Position numbers and translations under genes: made by a program. Of a stretch of DNA of 64,000 bases, positions 35,180-44,338 are shown one piece after another. Each line of letters begins with the position of its first letter. Position 1 is the first letter of the stretch. The DNA is from Clostridium_X cadaveris. GTDB lineage: Bacteria; Bacillota; Clostridia; Clostridiales; Clostridiaceae. The DNA is taken from NCBI RefSeq assembly GCF_039521325.1, contig NZ_BAAACD010000045.1. One strand, 5' to 3'. The notes below the pieces were generated by a model. The model was not told the origin of the DNA and ran no database searches. It saw only the letters and a list, made by a program, of their open reading frames with translations.

Positions 35180-36343
35180 TTATTTCTCTAATAAACGGCT
35201 AAATGCCCAATCCTCTAAAAGTGGAGTCGATTCACCTCTCATAATAAGCTTAGCAAGATCTCTACTTGCTGCTGGAGCTTCTATAACACCATTTCCACCA
35301 TATCCTGTAGCTAATATATATCCCTCAACAGGTGTTTTCCCTAATATAGGAAGGAAATCTTTTGGTTCAGCTCTATAAGACAACCATGAAGAAACAAGAC
35401 CACTGTCTACAATTCCTGGAACCTTACACTCTAATTGCTCTAGCAAGAAATCAATAAAATAATCATCTGTACCACCAGTAGATGGTAATTTATCTGGATC
35501 CCATTGTCCTGCATGCATTGGATTATTTAAATTCATTGATAAATGAGATTTACAAATAAAGATATTATCTCCAGCACGCAATGCATAGAATTCAGGATAT
35601 TTTAAAACTGGGAATGTATATCCTAGCTTCTTTCCTGGAGGACATAAAAAGAATGCTTCTGCTTTTGTATGCCAAATTGGAACATCTAGTCCCACCATTT
35701 CACCTGTGAATTTACTCCATGGTCCGGTACAATCAACTACATAATCAAAATCATACTCGGTTCCATCATTAGTTTTTAATCCATTAACTTTATTATCTTT
35801 AACTTTAACCTCTGTAACCTCTACGCCTAGTTTTATAATTCCACCATTTGCTTGCATTTTCTTTGCATAAGTATTAGAAATCATGGTACCATCGAAATAT
35901 CCATCATCTTCAGTGTAACCTGCTCCTAAAATATTTTCTGTAGAAATATCTGGTAGAATCTTTTTGATGCGTTCTTTATCAGTTATATATTCTCCTGTAT
36001 AACCTGCTGCTTTCGTTAAAGCAATACCTGTTTTAATTACTCTTTCTACCTCTTCATTAGTAGCAACTACTAATGTTCCTGTTTTATCAAAACCCGCAGA
36101 TCCTTTTTCTTCTTGCTCCATTTTTAAATAAGATTCAAATCCATAAAGCCTTACATCCCAATATCTATTTCTTAAAGAGTCATCAAATAAACATACAGTA
36201 CCAGCTGATTTTGCTGTAGATGCCCCCCCTATTGTGCTCTTTTCAAATAAAACTATTTCTGCGTTATCATAAAGACTTAAGTGATATCCAAGTGCTGTAC
36301 CTGATATACCTCCTCCAATAATTCCAATACGTATTTTTTCCAT
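35180..36343 (-). CDS. DAO-family FAD-dependent dehydrogenase, Etf-linked
   Basis: 387 residues. A GxGxxG fold at the start (IRIGIIGGGISGTALGYHLS), STAKSAGTVCLFDD near residue 45, and a C-terminal FAD contact (GYILATGYGGNGVIEAPAASRDLAKLI). The family includes glycine/sarcosine oxidases, D-amino acid dehydrogenases, GlpD and L-2-hydroxyglutarate dehydrogenase. Located between the M20 amidohydrolase and etfBA, it probably gives electrons to EtfAB. Candidate substrates from the pathway are ureidoglycolate, ureidoglycine or glycine/glyoxylate; not decided. ATG 36343 has AAAGGTGG upstream. Confidence 0.85.
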   Translation of the reverse strand: MEKIRIGIIGGGISGTALGYHLSLYDNAEIVLFEKSTIGGASTAKSAGTVCLFDDSLRNRYWDVRLYGFESYLKMEQEEKGSAGFDKTGTLVVATNEEVERVIKTGIALTKAAGYTGEYITDKERIKKILPDISTENILGAGYTEDDGYFDGTMISNTYAKKMQANGGIIKLGVEVTEVKVKDNKVNGLKTNDGTEYDFDYVVDCTGPWSKFTGEMVGLDVPIWHTKAEAFFLCPPGKKLGYTFPVLKYPEFYALRAGDNIFICKSHLSMNLNNPMHAGQWDPDKLPSTGGTDDYFIDFLLEQLECKVPGIVDSGLVSSWLSYRAEPKDFLPILGKTPVEGYILATGYGGNGVIEAPAASRDLAKLIMRGESTPLLEDWAFSRLLEK

Positions 36344-36391
36344 AAGTTTATCCACCTTTCTTCTCATATTTAAACTAATTATTTGATAAAA

Positions 36392-37627
36392 CTAATCTTT
36401 ATCTATAGCAAGCACTGTGTTTAATAATACCTGACATCCCTTTTCAATATCCATATCTCGTGTAAATTCATCTCTTGAATGACTAATACCATTAACACTA
36501 GGAACAAATATCATCCCTGTTGGAAATCTCTCTGCCATCACTAAAGAATCGTGGAAAGCTCCACTTGGAACTATTTCATAATCAAATCCTAATTCTCTAA
36601 CTGAATACTCTATTTCACTTTTTACCCATGATGACATTGGTGCTGGTTCATGGTAAGAAATATTGCGAAATGTATATGAATTTACTGATTCGTCACAAAC
36701 CTTTCTAAGATATTCTGTTAATTTTTTTTCTATTAAAGAGATAATCTCATCATCTTGGTCTCTAATTTCTAAATTTAATGTACAAATTCCCGGAATAACA
36801 TTTACAGAATTTGGTGAAACCTTTATTGTACCCACTGTAGCAACAGTAAACTCATTCCCATACTCTGATACAATTCTTGGTACCTGTGATATAAAATCAG
36901 CTGCCGCTACTAAGGCATCCTTTCTGTCTCCCATAACTGTACTTCCAGAATGATTTGACTCTCCATAAATAACGATTTCATATCTGCTAACACCAGCTAT
37001 TGATGATACAATTCCTATAGAAGTATCTTTTTTATAGAGTGATGCTCCCTGTTCTATGTGTAATTCTAAAAAGCAATGAACTGAATCTTTTTTTCTTTTA
37101 GCCTTATGAAGCTTAGAAATATTAATTCCATATTCGCTCATAACTTTACTTCTAGATTCTCCATACATATCCACATCATTTTCATTAATCATAGGATCTA
37201 CTCCACATATAGCACTACTTCCCAAAAGTCCATTGCCAAATCTAAAGCCTTCCTCATCAGTAAATACAATAATCTCTATAGGGTGTAACAATTTATAATC
37301 ATTCTCTAGAAGGGTTTCACATACACAAAGACCTCCTACACATCCAAGAACTCCATCATACTTACCACCATCTGGCACTGTATCTAAATGAGACCCGATA
37401 ACAATAGCTGGAAGACTAGAATGTTTTCCTTCCATTCTAATGATAATATTCCCAGCCTCATCTATTCTTGGTTCAAGACCTAAAGCCTTGAAATATCCCA
37501 TAAAAATTTCTCTTCCCTTAATGTCTTCTTTAGAATACGCCACTCTACTATGTGTCCCGTCCTCTTGAACACCACATTCATAAAGCTCATTTATATGAGA
37601 AATGACTTTTTTAAAATTAATTTTCAT
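36392..37627 (-). CDS. M20-family ureido-amidohydrolase (AllC/UAH type) 2
   Basis: 411 residues. M20 peptidase-like zinc hydrolase of the carbamoylase group: SHLDTVPDGGKYDG (metal His/Asp), TDEEGFRFGNGLLGS, HIEQGASLYKKD, NHSGSTVMGDRKDA, FHDSLVMAERFPTGMIFVPSVNGISHSRDEF. These hydrolyse allantoate, ureidoglycolate or N-carbamoyl amino acids. With another M20 enzyme and ureidoglycine aminohydrolase in the same operon, ureidoglycolate amidohydrolase (giving glyoxylate) is the best guess. Confidence 0.82.
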   Translation of the reverse strand: MKINFKKVISHINELYECGVQEDGTHSRVAYSKEDIKGREIFMGYFKALGLEPRIDEAGNIIIRMEGKHSSLPAIVIGSHLDTVPDGGKYDGVLGCVGGLCVCETLLENDYKLLHPIEIIVFTDEEGFRFGNGLLGSSAICGVDPMINENDVDMYGESRSKVMSEYGINISKLHKAKRKKDSVHCFLELHIEQGASLYKKDTSIGIVSSIAGVSRYEIVIYGESNHSGSTVMGDRKDALVAAADFISQVPRIVSEYGNEFTVATVGTIKVSPNSVNVIPGICTLNLEIRDQDDEIISLIEKKLTEYLRKVCDESVNSYTFRNISYHEPAPMSSWVKSEIEYSVRELGFDYEIVPSGAFHDSLVMAERFPTGMIFVPSVNGISHSRDEFTRDMDIEKGCQVLLNTVLAIDKD

Positions 37628-37659
37628 AGCCTCATTCCCTTTATTAATTTTTGAGTTTT

Positions 37660-38421
37660 CTATATTTCTGGATCACGGTTACAGTCTTTAGAGTAAATAT
37701 AGGCAAATGGTTCTCTTCCAACTCCATAAGCTGCTTGTAAAGAATATGCACTCATAAACATATAATCTTCTTTCTCAACAGGTATCCATTCATTGTCTAG
37801 ATTATAAACTCCTTGTCCAGTTAAAACATAAGCGCCATGTTCTTGATAGTGTGTTTCAATAAACGGATGGCAAGCCCCTGGTTCAAATGAAAGAATATGC
37901 ATGTTCATATCAAAGGCTAGATCTGTTGGTAATAAGTCTTTAATTAAAACATTTTTCATATCCTCATAAATTCTATATTCCATTTCATTTACATTTCCTG
38001 TAACAACCCATGTTTTCATATCATCAAGCTTTTCATATCTTTTTTTGTATAAGAATAATCTGCAAGGCTCTTTTTCAGTATTTTTTAAATACATTTTTTT
38101 ATCTGGAGGACAATATAAATATCCACCTGCTGTAAGTTTAAATGATTCATCATCTGCCGATGCCGTAACATTTCCTTCTATGCAATAAACAAAGGTTTCT
38201 ACCCCATTTCCTCCAAAGCCTTTTTCGTTCTTTCCATCTGGATTCATTTTAATAATATAATCAACGAAACCGGCACCTAGCTTAGGAGATGCAAGAATTG
38301 TCATTTCACATCCTTCAAATCCAGGAACAATATTATTTACCCTTCCTTCTGCAGAAATCAAAGCATAATTATTTTTCTTTACTATTGATCTATTTGTTAA
38401 TAATCCTTTTGGATAAGCCAT
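37660..38421 (-). CDS. allE: (S)-ureidoglycine aminohydrolase
   Basis: 253 residues, two cupin domains. The C-terminal cupin shows the metal site FEPGACHPFIETHYQEHG and then YVLTGQGVYNLDNEW, DYMFMSAYSLQAAYGVG and SKDCNRD, hallmark of UGHY/AllE. It converts ureidoglycine to ureidoglycolate and ammonia with Mn2+. Between the two M20 amidohydrolases. Confidence 0.92.
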   Translation of the reverse strand: MAYPKGLLTNRSIVKKNNYALISAEGRVNNIVPGFEGCEMTILASPKLGAGFVDYIIKMNPDGKNEKGFGGNGVETFVYCIEGNVTASADDESFKLTAGGYLYCPPDKKMYLKNTEKEPCRLFLYKKRYEKLDDMKTWVVTGNVNEMEYRIYEDMKNVLIKDLLPTDLAFDMNMHILSFEPGACHPFIETHYQEHGAYVLTGQGVYNLDNEWIPVEKEDYMFMSAYSLQAAYGVGREPFAYIYSKDCNRDPEI

Positions 38422-38455
38422 TTCTATTCCTCCTATTCCTTTTTTACCTAATAAA

Positions 38456-39697
38456 TTACTTATATGCTAATTGATATATGCTATCAACTAATACCTCAAC
38501 CCCTTTTTCAAGATACTGAGGAGCTGTATATTCTTTTGGATTATGACTAATACCTCCTCTACTTGGAACAAAAATCATTGCCGTAGGAATTTGTTTTGCA
38601 ATGAGTTGTGAGTCATGTCCTGCTCCGCTATTCATGACCCTATAATTAACTTTTCTATCAACACAAACTTTTTCAATACAAGCCACAATCTCTTTGTCCA
38701 TTTGAACTGGTGACTCGTCCATCCACATATGAATATCAACTTCAACATTACATTCTTTTGCTGTCTCATTCATAAACAAAACTATTTCATCTGTGTATTT
38801 TTTTAGAAACTCTTCATCTGTATGTCTTATATCTAAAGAAAATTCTGCTTTTCCTGGAACTACATTTCCTACATTAGGTTTTATTTCTATAAAACCTGCA
38901 GTTGCAACTAATGGGCTTCCATATGCCCTTGCCTTATCTAAAATGTTACTAATCATTTTGCTTGTGGCATAAAATGCATCTCTACGATATTCCATTGGGG
39001 TTGTTCCTGCATGATTTGCAGTACCTGTAACCTCAACCTTATATCTTCGCTGTCCAGCAATACTATCTACTATTCCTATTTCTTTTCTTTCCATTTCCAA
39101 GATGTTTCCCTGTTCTATATGCGCTTCCAAAAATGCCTTCACATCACTACGTTTATCTCTTGATGAATTTCTAAACTCAAACCCAGCCTTATGCATTGCA
39201 TCTGTAAAAGCTATTCCATCTCCGTCCTGAATATGTTCTACTTCTTCTTTGTCTCCACATCCCAAGAAATTTTTACTTCCCCAAAACACAGTAGGAAATC
39301 GTGATCCCTCCTCTTCCGCAAATGACACTACTTCAATATTGCGGCAAGCTTGACCATACTTATCTTTAAGCTGACTCAAGGCTACAATCCCTGCAATAAT
39401 TCCATACATTCCATCATACTTTCCTCCATTTATAACTGTATCCACATGTGAACCCGTCATAATGGTTTCTTCTGGATTTTTATTACCTTGTATACGCCCA
39501 TATAAATTACCCACTTCATCAAAATATGTAATTAATCCCTCTTCCTCCATAATCTTTTTTAATTCCATCTGAGTGTCTAACCACTCTTTAGAATAAAGAA
39601 GACGGGTAATTCCTCCTTTTGAATCAGATGCTTTATCAGCCACACGTTCAATTAGCTGAGCTATCTTCTCCTGTAAAACTTCTGACAAATATTCCAC
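38456..39697 (-). CDS. allC: Allantoate amidohydrolase
   Basis: 413 residues, M20 carbamoylase group. GSHVDTVINGGKYDGMYG, FAEEEGSRFPTVFWGSKNF, EAHIEQGNILEME, NHAGTTPMEYRRDA, SGAGHDSQLIAKQIPTAMIFVPSRGGISHNPKEY. It takes allantoate to ureidoglycine plus ammonia and CO2. Only 12 bp after allantoinase 1, which supports the AAH assignment over UAH. Confidence 0.88.
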   Translation of the reverse strand: MEYLSEVLQEKIAQLIERVADKASDSKGGITRLLYSKEWLDTQMELKKIMEEEGLITYFDEVGNLYGRIQGNKNPEETIMTGSHVDTVINGGKYDGMYGIIAGIVALSQLKDKYGQACRNIEVVSFAEEEGSRFPTVFWGSKNFLGCGDKEEVEHIQDGDGIAFTDAMHKAGFEFRNSSRDKRSDVKAFLEAHIEQGNILEMERKEIGIVDSIAGQRRYKVEVTGTANHAGTTPMEYRRDAFYATSKMISNILDKARAYGSPLVATAGFIEIKPNVGNVVPGKAEFSLDIRHTDEEFLKKYTDEIVLFMNETAKECNVEVDIHMWMDESPVQMDKEIVACIEKVCVDRKVNYRVMNSGAGHDSQLIAKQIPTAMIFVPSRGGISHNPKEYTAPQYLEKGVEVLVDSIYQLAYK

Positions 39698-39709
39698 ATC
39701 CTTTTCATA

Positions 39710-41062
39710 TCATCTTTTTGGAGTTATTAGCTTCCCTATTGGTTCTGATACTATTTTCCCATCTTTATAAATTGTTGTACCTCTCAAAATTGTCCTAACA
39801 ACTTGTCCATGAAAATTACAATCCACATATGGACTAACTTTGTGTAAATAAAATAAGTCTTCTGACTTTAATGTATACTCTTTATTAAGGTCAACCAGTG
39901 TAAAATCTGCATCATACCCTATTTCAATTTTTCCTTTTCCTTTAATCCCAAATACCTCATTAACATTTGATGCTGTTAATCTAGCAATTTTATGTAGTGG
40001 TAATTTTCTATCATGGTAAGCATGCTTCAATAATCCTGCCAGAGTTGTCTGACAAGCTGAAATTCCCCCCCACACATTTAAAAATTCTCCTTCTTTCAGT
40101 TTTGGGTCACAAGGTGAATGATCAGATGAAATAAATGTAATCTCATCATTAAACAACTTTCCCCATAACTTTAACTGGTTTTCTGCATCTCTAATTGGTG
40201 GTGAACATTTTCCGATAGTACCCATGCGTTCCACATCATAATCTGTAAGATACAAATAATGTCCAATTGTCTCACAAAAAACATCTACACCTCTTCTTCT
40301 TGCCTCAGTCACTAGTTCTACACCTTTAGCTGTACTAATATGTGCAATGATTAATTTACATCCTGTTTCTTCGGCAAAACTAATCACCCTTGATATACTT
40401 TCTATCTCTGTAATTGGCGCATGTGCTGCAAAATAATCCCATACTCCTGTTTTGCCATCTTTTCGTGAATTTTCTGTCAACATACTAGTCAGTTTATCGT
40501 TTTCACAATGAACCATTAATGGTAAGTCTAATTTTTTCAATTGCTCCATTCCCTTTAGGAATGTATAATCATCTGAACCTGGAAACTCATCGATACCACT
40601 AAAACAATCAAAAGCCTTAAACCCAATTACTCCACATTCAGCAAGTTCCTCAAATTTATCCATGTTATTTGGTGAAAATCCACCCCACAATCCAAAATCA
40701 CAAAGGGAATCCATTTTTGCTATTTCTAATTTCGCTTGAAAAGTTTTTCGGTCTAATGTGCAAGGCGAGCTATTTAAAGGCATATCAAAATATACAGTTC
40801 CACCAGCTGCAGCAATGGCCTTGCTACCAGTTTTAATAGTTTCCCAATCCATTCTTCCAGGAGAGTTGAAATGTACATGTCCATCTGTTGTAGCTGGGAA
40901 AATGTGAAATCCTAATGCATCTATTATTTCATTAGCATCTCCTGATATTTCGTCATTAATTTCAACGATTTTCCCATCATAAACGCCTATATCAGCTTTC
41001 TTTACACTATCATTAAAAACTACTATTCCATTTCTAATAATCAGATCGTAATTCTTTTGCAA
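39710..41062 (-). CDS. allB: Allantoinase 1
   Basis: 450 residues. DGHVHFNSPGRMDWETIKTGSKAIAAAGGT, GFKAF (carbamylated Lys), MVHCENDKL, IAHISTAKG, SSDHSPCDPK. Start: TTG 41062 is chosen, because the in-frame ATG 41077 is followed at once by GGAGGTG, which is the ribosome site itself and lies 6 bases before the TTG. The chosen start gives an N-terminus matching the paralogue (YDLIIRNG versus YDIVIKNG). First gene of the allantoin operon, downstream of a strong palindrome. Confidence 0.9.
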   Translation of the reverse strand: MQKNYDLIIRNGIVVFNDSVKKADIGVYDGKIVEINDEISGDANEIIDALGFHIFPATTDGHVHFNSPGRMDWETIKTGSKAIAAAGGTVYFDMPLNSSPCTLDRKTFQAKLEIAKMDSLCDFGLWGGFSPNNMDKFEELAECGVIGFKAFDCFSGIDEFPGSDDYTFLKGMEQLKKLDLPLMVHCENDKLTSMLTENSRKDGKTGVWDYFAAHAPITEIESISRVISFAEETGCKLIIAHISTAKGVELVTEARRRGVDVFCETIGHYLYLTDYDVERMGTIGKCSPPIRDAENQLKLWGKLFNDEITFISSDHSPCDPKLKEGEFLNVWGGISACQTTLAGLLKHAYHDRKLPLHKIARLTASNVNEVFGIKGKGKIEIGYDADFTLVDLNKEYTLKSEDLFYLHKVSPYVDCNFHGQVVRTILRGTTIYKDGKIVSEPIGKLITPKR

Positions 41063-41102
41063 TATCTTCACCTCCATATTATATTTCTCAATTTTCTTTA
41101 TT

Positions 41103-41129
41103 TTCTAAATATAATTTCTATATTTAGAA
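41103..41129. promoter_or_regulatory. Perfect 11-bp-arm palindrome upstream of the allantoin operon
   Basis: TTCTAAATATA-N5-TATATTTAGAA, 41 bp before the TTG start of allantoinase 1 and after the terminator of the PucR gene. Most likely the operator of the neighbouring PucR regulator or overlapping the operon's promoter. Confidence 0.65.
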
Positions 41130-41178
41130 TTATAAATAAATTTTTAACAATTTTCATCGCCAGATATAGATAAAAAAA

Positions 41179-41215
41179 GAAAGATATTTTATCTATATGG
41201 GATAAAATATCTTTC
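41179..41215 (-). terminator. Terminator of the pucR-type gene
   Basis: Perfect 15-bp arms GAAAGATATTTTATC and GATAAAATATCTTTC around a 7-base loop, followed on the minus strand by seven Ts. It isolates the regulator transcript from the allantoin operon. Confidence 0.92.
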
Positions 41216-41239
41216 TATATAATTATTGATGCTGTTTTA

Positions 41240-42922
41240 CTAAATCAAATTTTTATTATGTTTTTCAATCATTTTATATACAATCAATCCAATTCTCACT
41301 GCCAGTACTTCACTAGGATTATTAAAATCAATTCCTGTAATATTACTTATTTTGTCCATCCTATAAGCTGCAGTTTTATAATGAATATACAAATCATCTG
41401 CTGCCCTCTTAAGGTTTTGGTTTCTATCTAAATAAGCTTTAAGTGTAAGAAGTAAGTCATCTCTCATATTTTTTTTATAATTATACAATTTCTGAAGGGA
41501 TTCTGGAACATACTCTAATAACTCAGCTGTATCATTTATCTTACAAAGCAATTTAAAAATCCCTAAATCAGAAAATAAAATAATTTCAGATCCAATACTT
41601 GAAATTTCGTTAGCAACATCAACAAAATTAAATGCATCATTGGCCTCTCGAAAGCTTCTTGAAATATTTATGATTCCATCTACTACATTTCCAATTCCCA
41701 CTTTTACTTTTAAATCATTGTTGTGCCTTTCAATATACTTTTGAATTTTTTCTACTATAATTTTTATTTCTTTCCTATATTCTTCTTGTTTTTGATCTAG
41801 GTTTATCTCCTGAATAACTATTACTCTATCCAAATCATTCTGAATTCTAGCATTTACAAAATACATAAAAATAGCGTCATTTAAAATATTAGTATGTTGG
41901 GTCTTTTTATTAAAATCTAGATATGATTCTTCTTCATTCTTAAACCCTAAAACAATTGCTCTATAATTCCCCTCACTCTTAATGCCAAGAATGTTAAGAC
42001 TTTTCTGTAATTGATCTACAGAATGAATCTTCCCATTTAAAAGATTATGCATAATGTCATTCTGAAATTTTTTCTCCAACTCATTAATTGCATATTGTCT
42101 AGAGTATTCATGATATAGAGCAGTGATTGCATTTTCAATAGCAATAAAATCCATAATATCAAGGATTTTATTTATTTCTGTAATAACTAAGTATAATTTT
42201 ACTCCTAAAGTTATATTTAAAAATGTTAAATATTGATTCCTTATTTCACCTTCAATGGTTATTTTTTGCTTTAAATATGTATTATTAGAATAAAACCCCA
42301 CCTCATATATTTCTGAATTATCTCCTATATCTAGATTAAGTATTTCATCACTAGTAGTTTCTAAACACTTCATATTCTGATTAAAAATCGAAACTGGATT
42401 ATGAATGAGTTTAGAAAGAACCTCTAATATTCTTTTTATTTCATTCTCTGTGGAATTCAATGAAAATAGAAGTGCACTGAAATTATCATGTGTTGTTTTA
42501 AAGTATTTTAACCTTGCAACTTCCTCATTAAATATATGTTCCATAATTATACTCATAATTTCTCTAAAAGATACTTCAAATGGGACTTCTAAAACAGGTA
42601 TAGAGTAAGCTTCTGCAAATTCCATTAATAAATCAATTTTATTATCAGCAAATTCTACATTTCTTCCTCGTTTTAGTATAAGTGCACTGACATTTTTTTG
42701 CGTAAGCTCTCTAAAATATCCCTTAAATGTTTCTATCGAGCAAGATTTAAAGGCGTATAAACCAGTCAATAAAACTTCTCCACCTTTAATAAATTTTACT
42801 ATATCTGGTGCTTCAATAATTGTTACTCCTTTAATCTCATTATCAATTCCGCTTTTACCAGCAAGTATTTTAGCGTTTTTTAAAGTTTCTGTTCTTAATA
42901 ACTCTCGCACACTAAAGTTCAT
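41240..42922 (-). CDS. PucR-family purine catabolism regulator
   Basis: 560 residues. PucR_1 sensor domain at residues 1-130 (FSVRELLRTETLKNAKILAGKSGIDNEIKG; EVLLTGLYAF; SALILKRGRNV), a middle region including the GGDEF-like fold (VKVGIGNVVDGIINISRSFREANDA), and C-terminal HTH (LLLTLKAYLDRNQNLKRAADDLYIHYKTAAYRMDKI). PucR-type proteins usually activate allantoin/purine genes. ATG 42922 has AGGTAGGTG upstream. It lies upstream of, and in the same direction as, the allantoin operon but is separated by a strong terminator. Confidence 0.9.
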   Translation of the reverse strand: MNFSVRELLRTETLKNAKILAGKSGIDNEIKGVTIIEAPDIVKFIKGGEVLLTGLYAFKSCSIETFKGYFRELTQKNVSALILKRGRNVEFADNKIDLLMEFAEAYSIPVLEVPFEVSFREIMSIIMEHIFNEEVARLKYFKTTHDNFSALLFSLNSTENEIKRILEVLSKLIHNPVSIFNQNMKCLETTSDEILNLDIGDNSEIYEVGFYSNNTYLKQKITIEGEIRNQYLTFLNITLGVKLYLVITEINKILDIMDFIAIENAITALYHEYSRQYAINELEKKFQNDIMHNLLNGKIHSVDQLQKSLNILGIKSEGNYRAIVLGFKNEEESYLDFNKKTQHTNILNDAIFMYFVNARIQNDLDRVIVIQEINLDQKQEEYRKEIKIIVEKIQKYIERHNNDLKVKVGIGNVVDGIINISRSFREANDAFNFVDVANEISSIGSEIILFSDLGIFKLLCKINDTAELLEYVPESLQKLYNYKKNMRDDLLLTLKAYLDRNQNLKRAADDLYIHYKTAAYRMDKISNITGIDFNNPSEVLAVRIGLIVYKMIEKHNKNLI

Positions 42923-43069
42923 TTTAGCACCTACCTTCACTTATTCTTCATAAGAATTTTAAATACTCTTACATTTCTTACTATAAGCTCTCATCTTTTC
43001 AATTTCAATTTATTTTCAATATTTGTACTAATCATATCATAATTTTTATCAAAATCTTGTAAAGGAAAC

Positions 43070-43098
43070 TTGACATAACCTTCTCAAAAAGTTATTAT
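43070..43098 (+). promoter_or_regulatory. Promoter of the XRE/membrane-protein pair
   Basis: TTGACA at 43070-43075, 17 bp spacer, TATTAT at 43093-43098, about 38 bp before the GTG start. Confidence 0.6.
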
Positions 43099-43135
43099 AT
43101 TTATGTAAAGTTACCTTGTCAATGGAGGTGATAAT

Positions 43136-43351
43136 GTGAAAAATAGAGTTGAAACATTAAGAAAAGAAATGGGATTAAATCAAGAAGATTTTGCTAAATT
43201 ACTTCGTGTATCTAGACAAACTATTAGTTCCATTGAAAGAGGAAAATATAATCCTTCTTTAGACTTAGCTTTTGAAATTTCAGATTTTTTTAGAAAACCT
43301 ATTGAAGAAATTTTTATACATGAAAGGATTGATAAATATGAAAAAAAGTAA
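43136..43351 (+). CDS. Small XRE-family DNA-binding protein
   Basis: 71 residues almost wholly an HTH_3 domain: LRKEMGLNQEDFAKLLRVSRQTISSIERGKYNPSLDLAFEISDFF. This short YozG/Cro-like form often sits before a small membrane protein gene, as here. GTG start with GGAGGTG upstream. The next gene begins inside its last codons (14-bp overlap), so the two are coupled. Confidence 0.88.
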   Translation: MKNRVETLRKEMGLNQEDFAKLLRVSRQTISSIERGKYNPSLDLAFEISDFFRKPIEEIFIHERIDKYEKK

Positions 43352-43781
43352 TTTATTTCTAGGGATCTTATATCTCATTGCTGGTATCCTTTGCCTACTT
43401 GCCGCTATCTTTTTTAAAACTATTTTTCAAAGCTTACTATGTGGATTTGCAGGGGCATTTATTATACCTGGAATAACCATGTGTTATAAATACTTTTACT
43501 GGTCCAAACCTGAAAACAAAGAAAAATATAATGAAAAAATCGAAAGTGAATATATCGAGTTACATGATGAGCTTAAAGAACAATTAAGAAATAAAAGTGG
43601 AAGATATGCTTATATTGCAAATTTGATTATTCTTTTATTTTCAATAATTATATTTTCAATTCTTTCATTTTTATATGCATCTATAGATATTAAATATATT
43701 GTTGTATTTTTAAGTGGACTTTTAGTTTTTCAATATATTTTAGGTATTATTATTTATAAAAAACTTTTAAAAAATTTCTAA
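43338..43781 (+). CDS. Membrane protein coupled to the XRE gene
   Basis: 147 residues with four hydrophobic segments in two pairs (LFLGILYLIAGILCLLAAIFF; LLCGFAGAFIIPGITMCY; IANLIILLFSIIIFSILSFL; YIVVFLSGLLVFQYILGIIIY). The segment KPENKEKYNEKIESEYIELHDELKEQLRNKSGRYAY between them is charged. This architecture recalls DUF2178/DUF3796-like partners of XRE proteins; exact family not sure. ATG 43338 overlaps the XRE gene. Confidence 0.75.
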   Translation: MKKSNLFLGILYLIAGILCLLAAIFFKTIFQSLLCGFAGAFIIPGITMCYKYFYWSKPENKEKYNEKIESEYIELHDELKEQLRNKSGRYAYIANLIILLFSIIIFSILSFLYASIDIKYIVVFLSGLLVFQYILGIIIYKKLLKNF

Positions 43782-43854
43782 TATACAGAATCATATTGTA
43801 TTTTTATTGAATCTATAATAGTAAAAGCAGTTAATGTTTAATAATTAACTGTTT

Positions 43855-44121
43855 TTACTTAACAAAAAATCCGACTATCAATATACTACCCGAGATAATT
43901 ATAATAAAACTGATTAGCATAAATACTCCATCAGATTTATTTTTTGTTTTTCTATATGACTCTATGTAAGTCATAAAGTAACTAATTCCTATCATCGTCA
44001 TAGCAATAGAACTTACAAATTCACTTAATGAATTTTTTAAAATAAATCTAAGTATGAACCATATAACTATTAGTACCATTATTATTGATGAAAAAATTTC
44101 TTTAAACTTCTTATTTTCCAT
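43855..44121 (-). CDS. Small membrane protein, unknown
   Basis: 88 residues, three hydrophobic segments (IIMVLIVIWFILRFIL; IAMTMIGISYFMTYI; FMLISFIIIISGSILIVGFFV). No recognised family. Convergent with the XRE/membrane pair. Confidence 0.6.
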   Translation of the reverse strand: MENKKFKEIFSSIIMVLIVIWFILRFILKNSLSEFVSSIAMTMIGISYFMTYIESYRKTKNKSDGVFMLISFIIIISGSILIVGFFVK

Positions 44122-44238
44122 ATTATATCTTAACCCCCAATTATATTTATTTTATTATACTATAATATAAAACACTTTAATTTTATTTTTATCTTAAATA
44201 TAATTTATACAAAATATCATGAAATTTTAATCTGTTTA

Positions 44239-44289
44239 TTGCAACAAAATAATCAATATAATATAATTTAGTTAGTCCGAACTAACTAA
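44239..44289 (+). promoter_or_regulatory. Promoter with TTAGT-N4-ACTAA operator before the VanRS-like genes
   Basis: TTGCAA at 44239-44244, 17 bp, TATAAT at 44262-44267. Directly after it is TTAGTTAGT-CCGA-ACTAACTAA (44268-44289), a perfect 9-bp-arm palindrome covering the expected start point. A related palindrome covers the start point of the ABC importer operon at 51057-51070. Its place suggests a repressor. Confidence 0.7.
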
Positions 44290-44338
44290 TATCCTACAAT
44301 TAATTTACTTTATATGAAAAAATAAATTTTTAAATGAG

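Noticed and set aside
44268..44289. Operator as a DtxR/MntR box
   Set aside because: The half-sites resemble TTAGGTTAG only partly and the centre spacing differs; family of the repressor left open.
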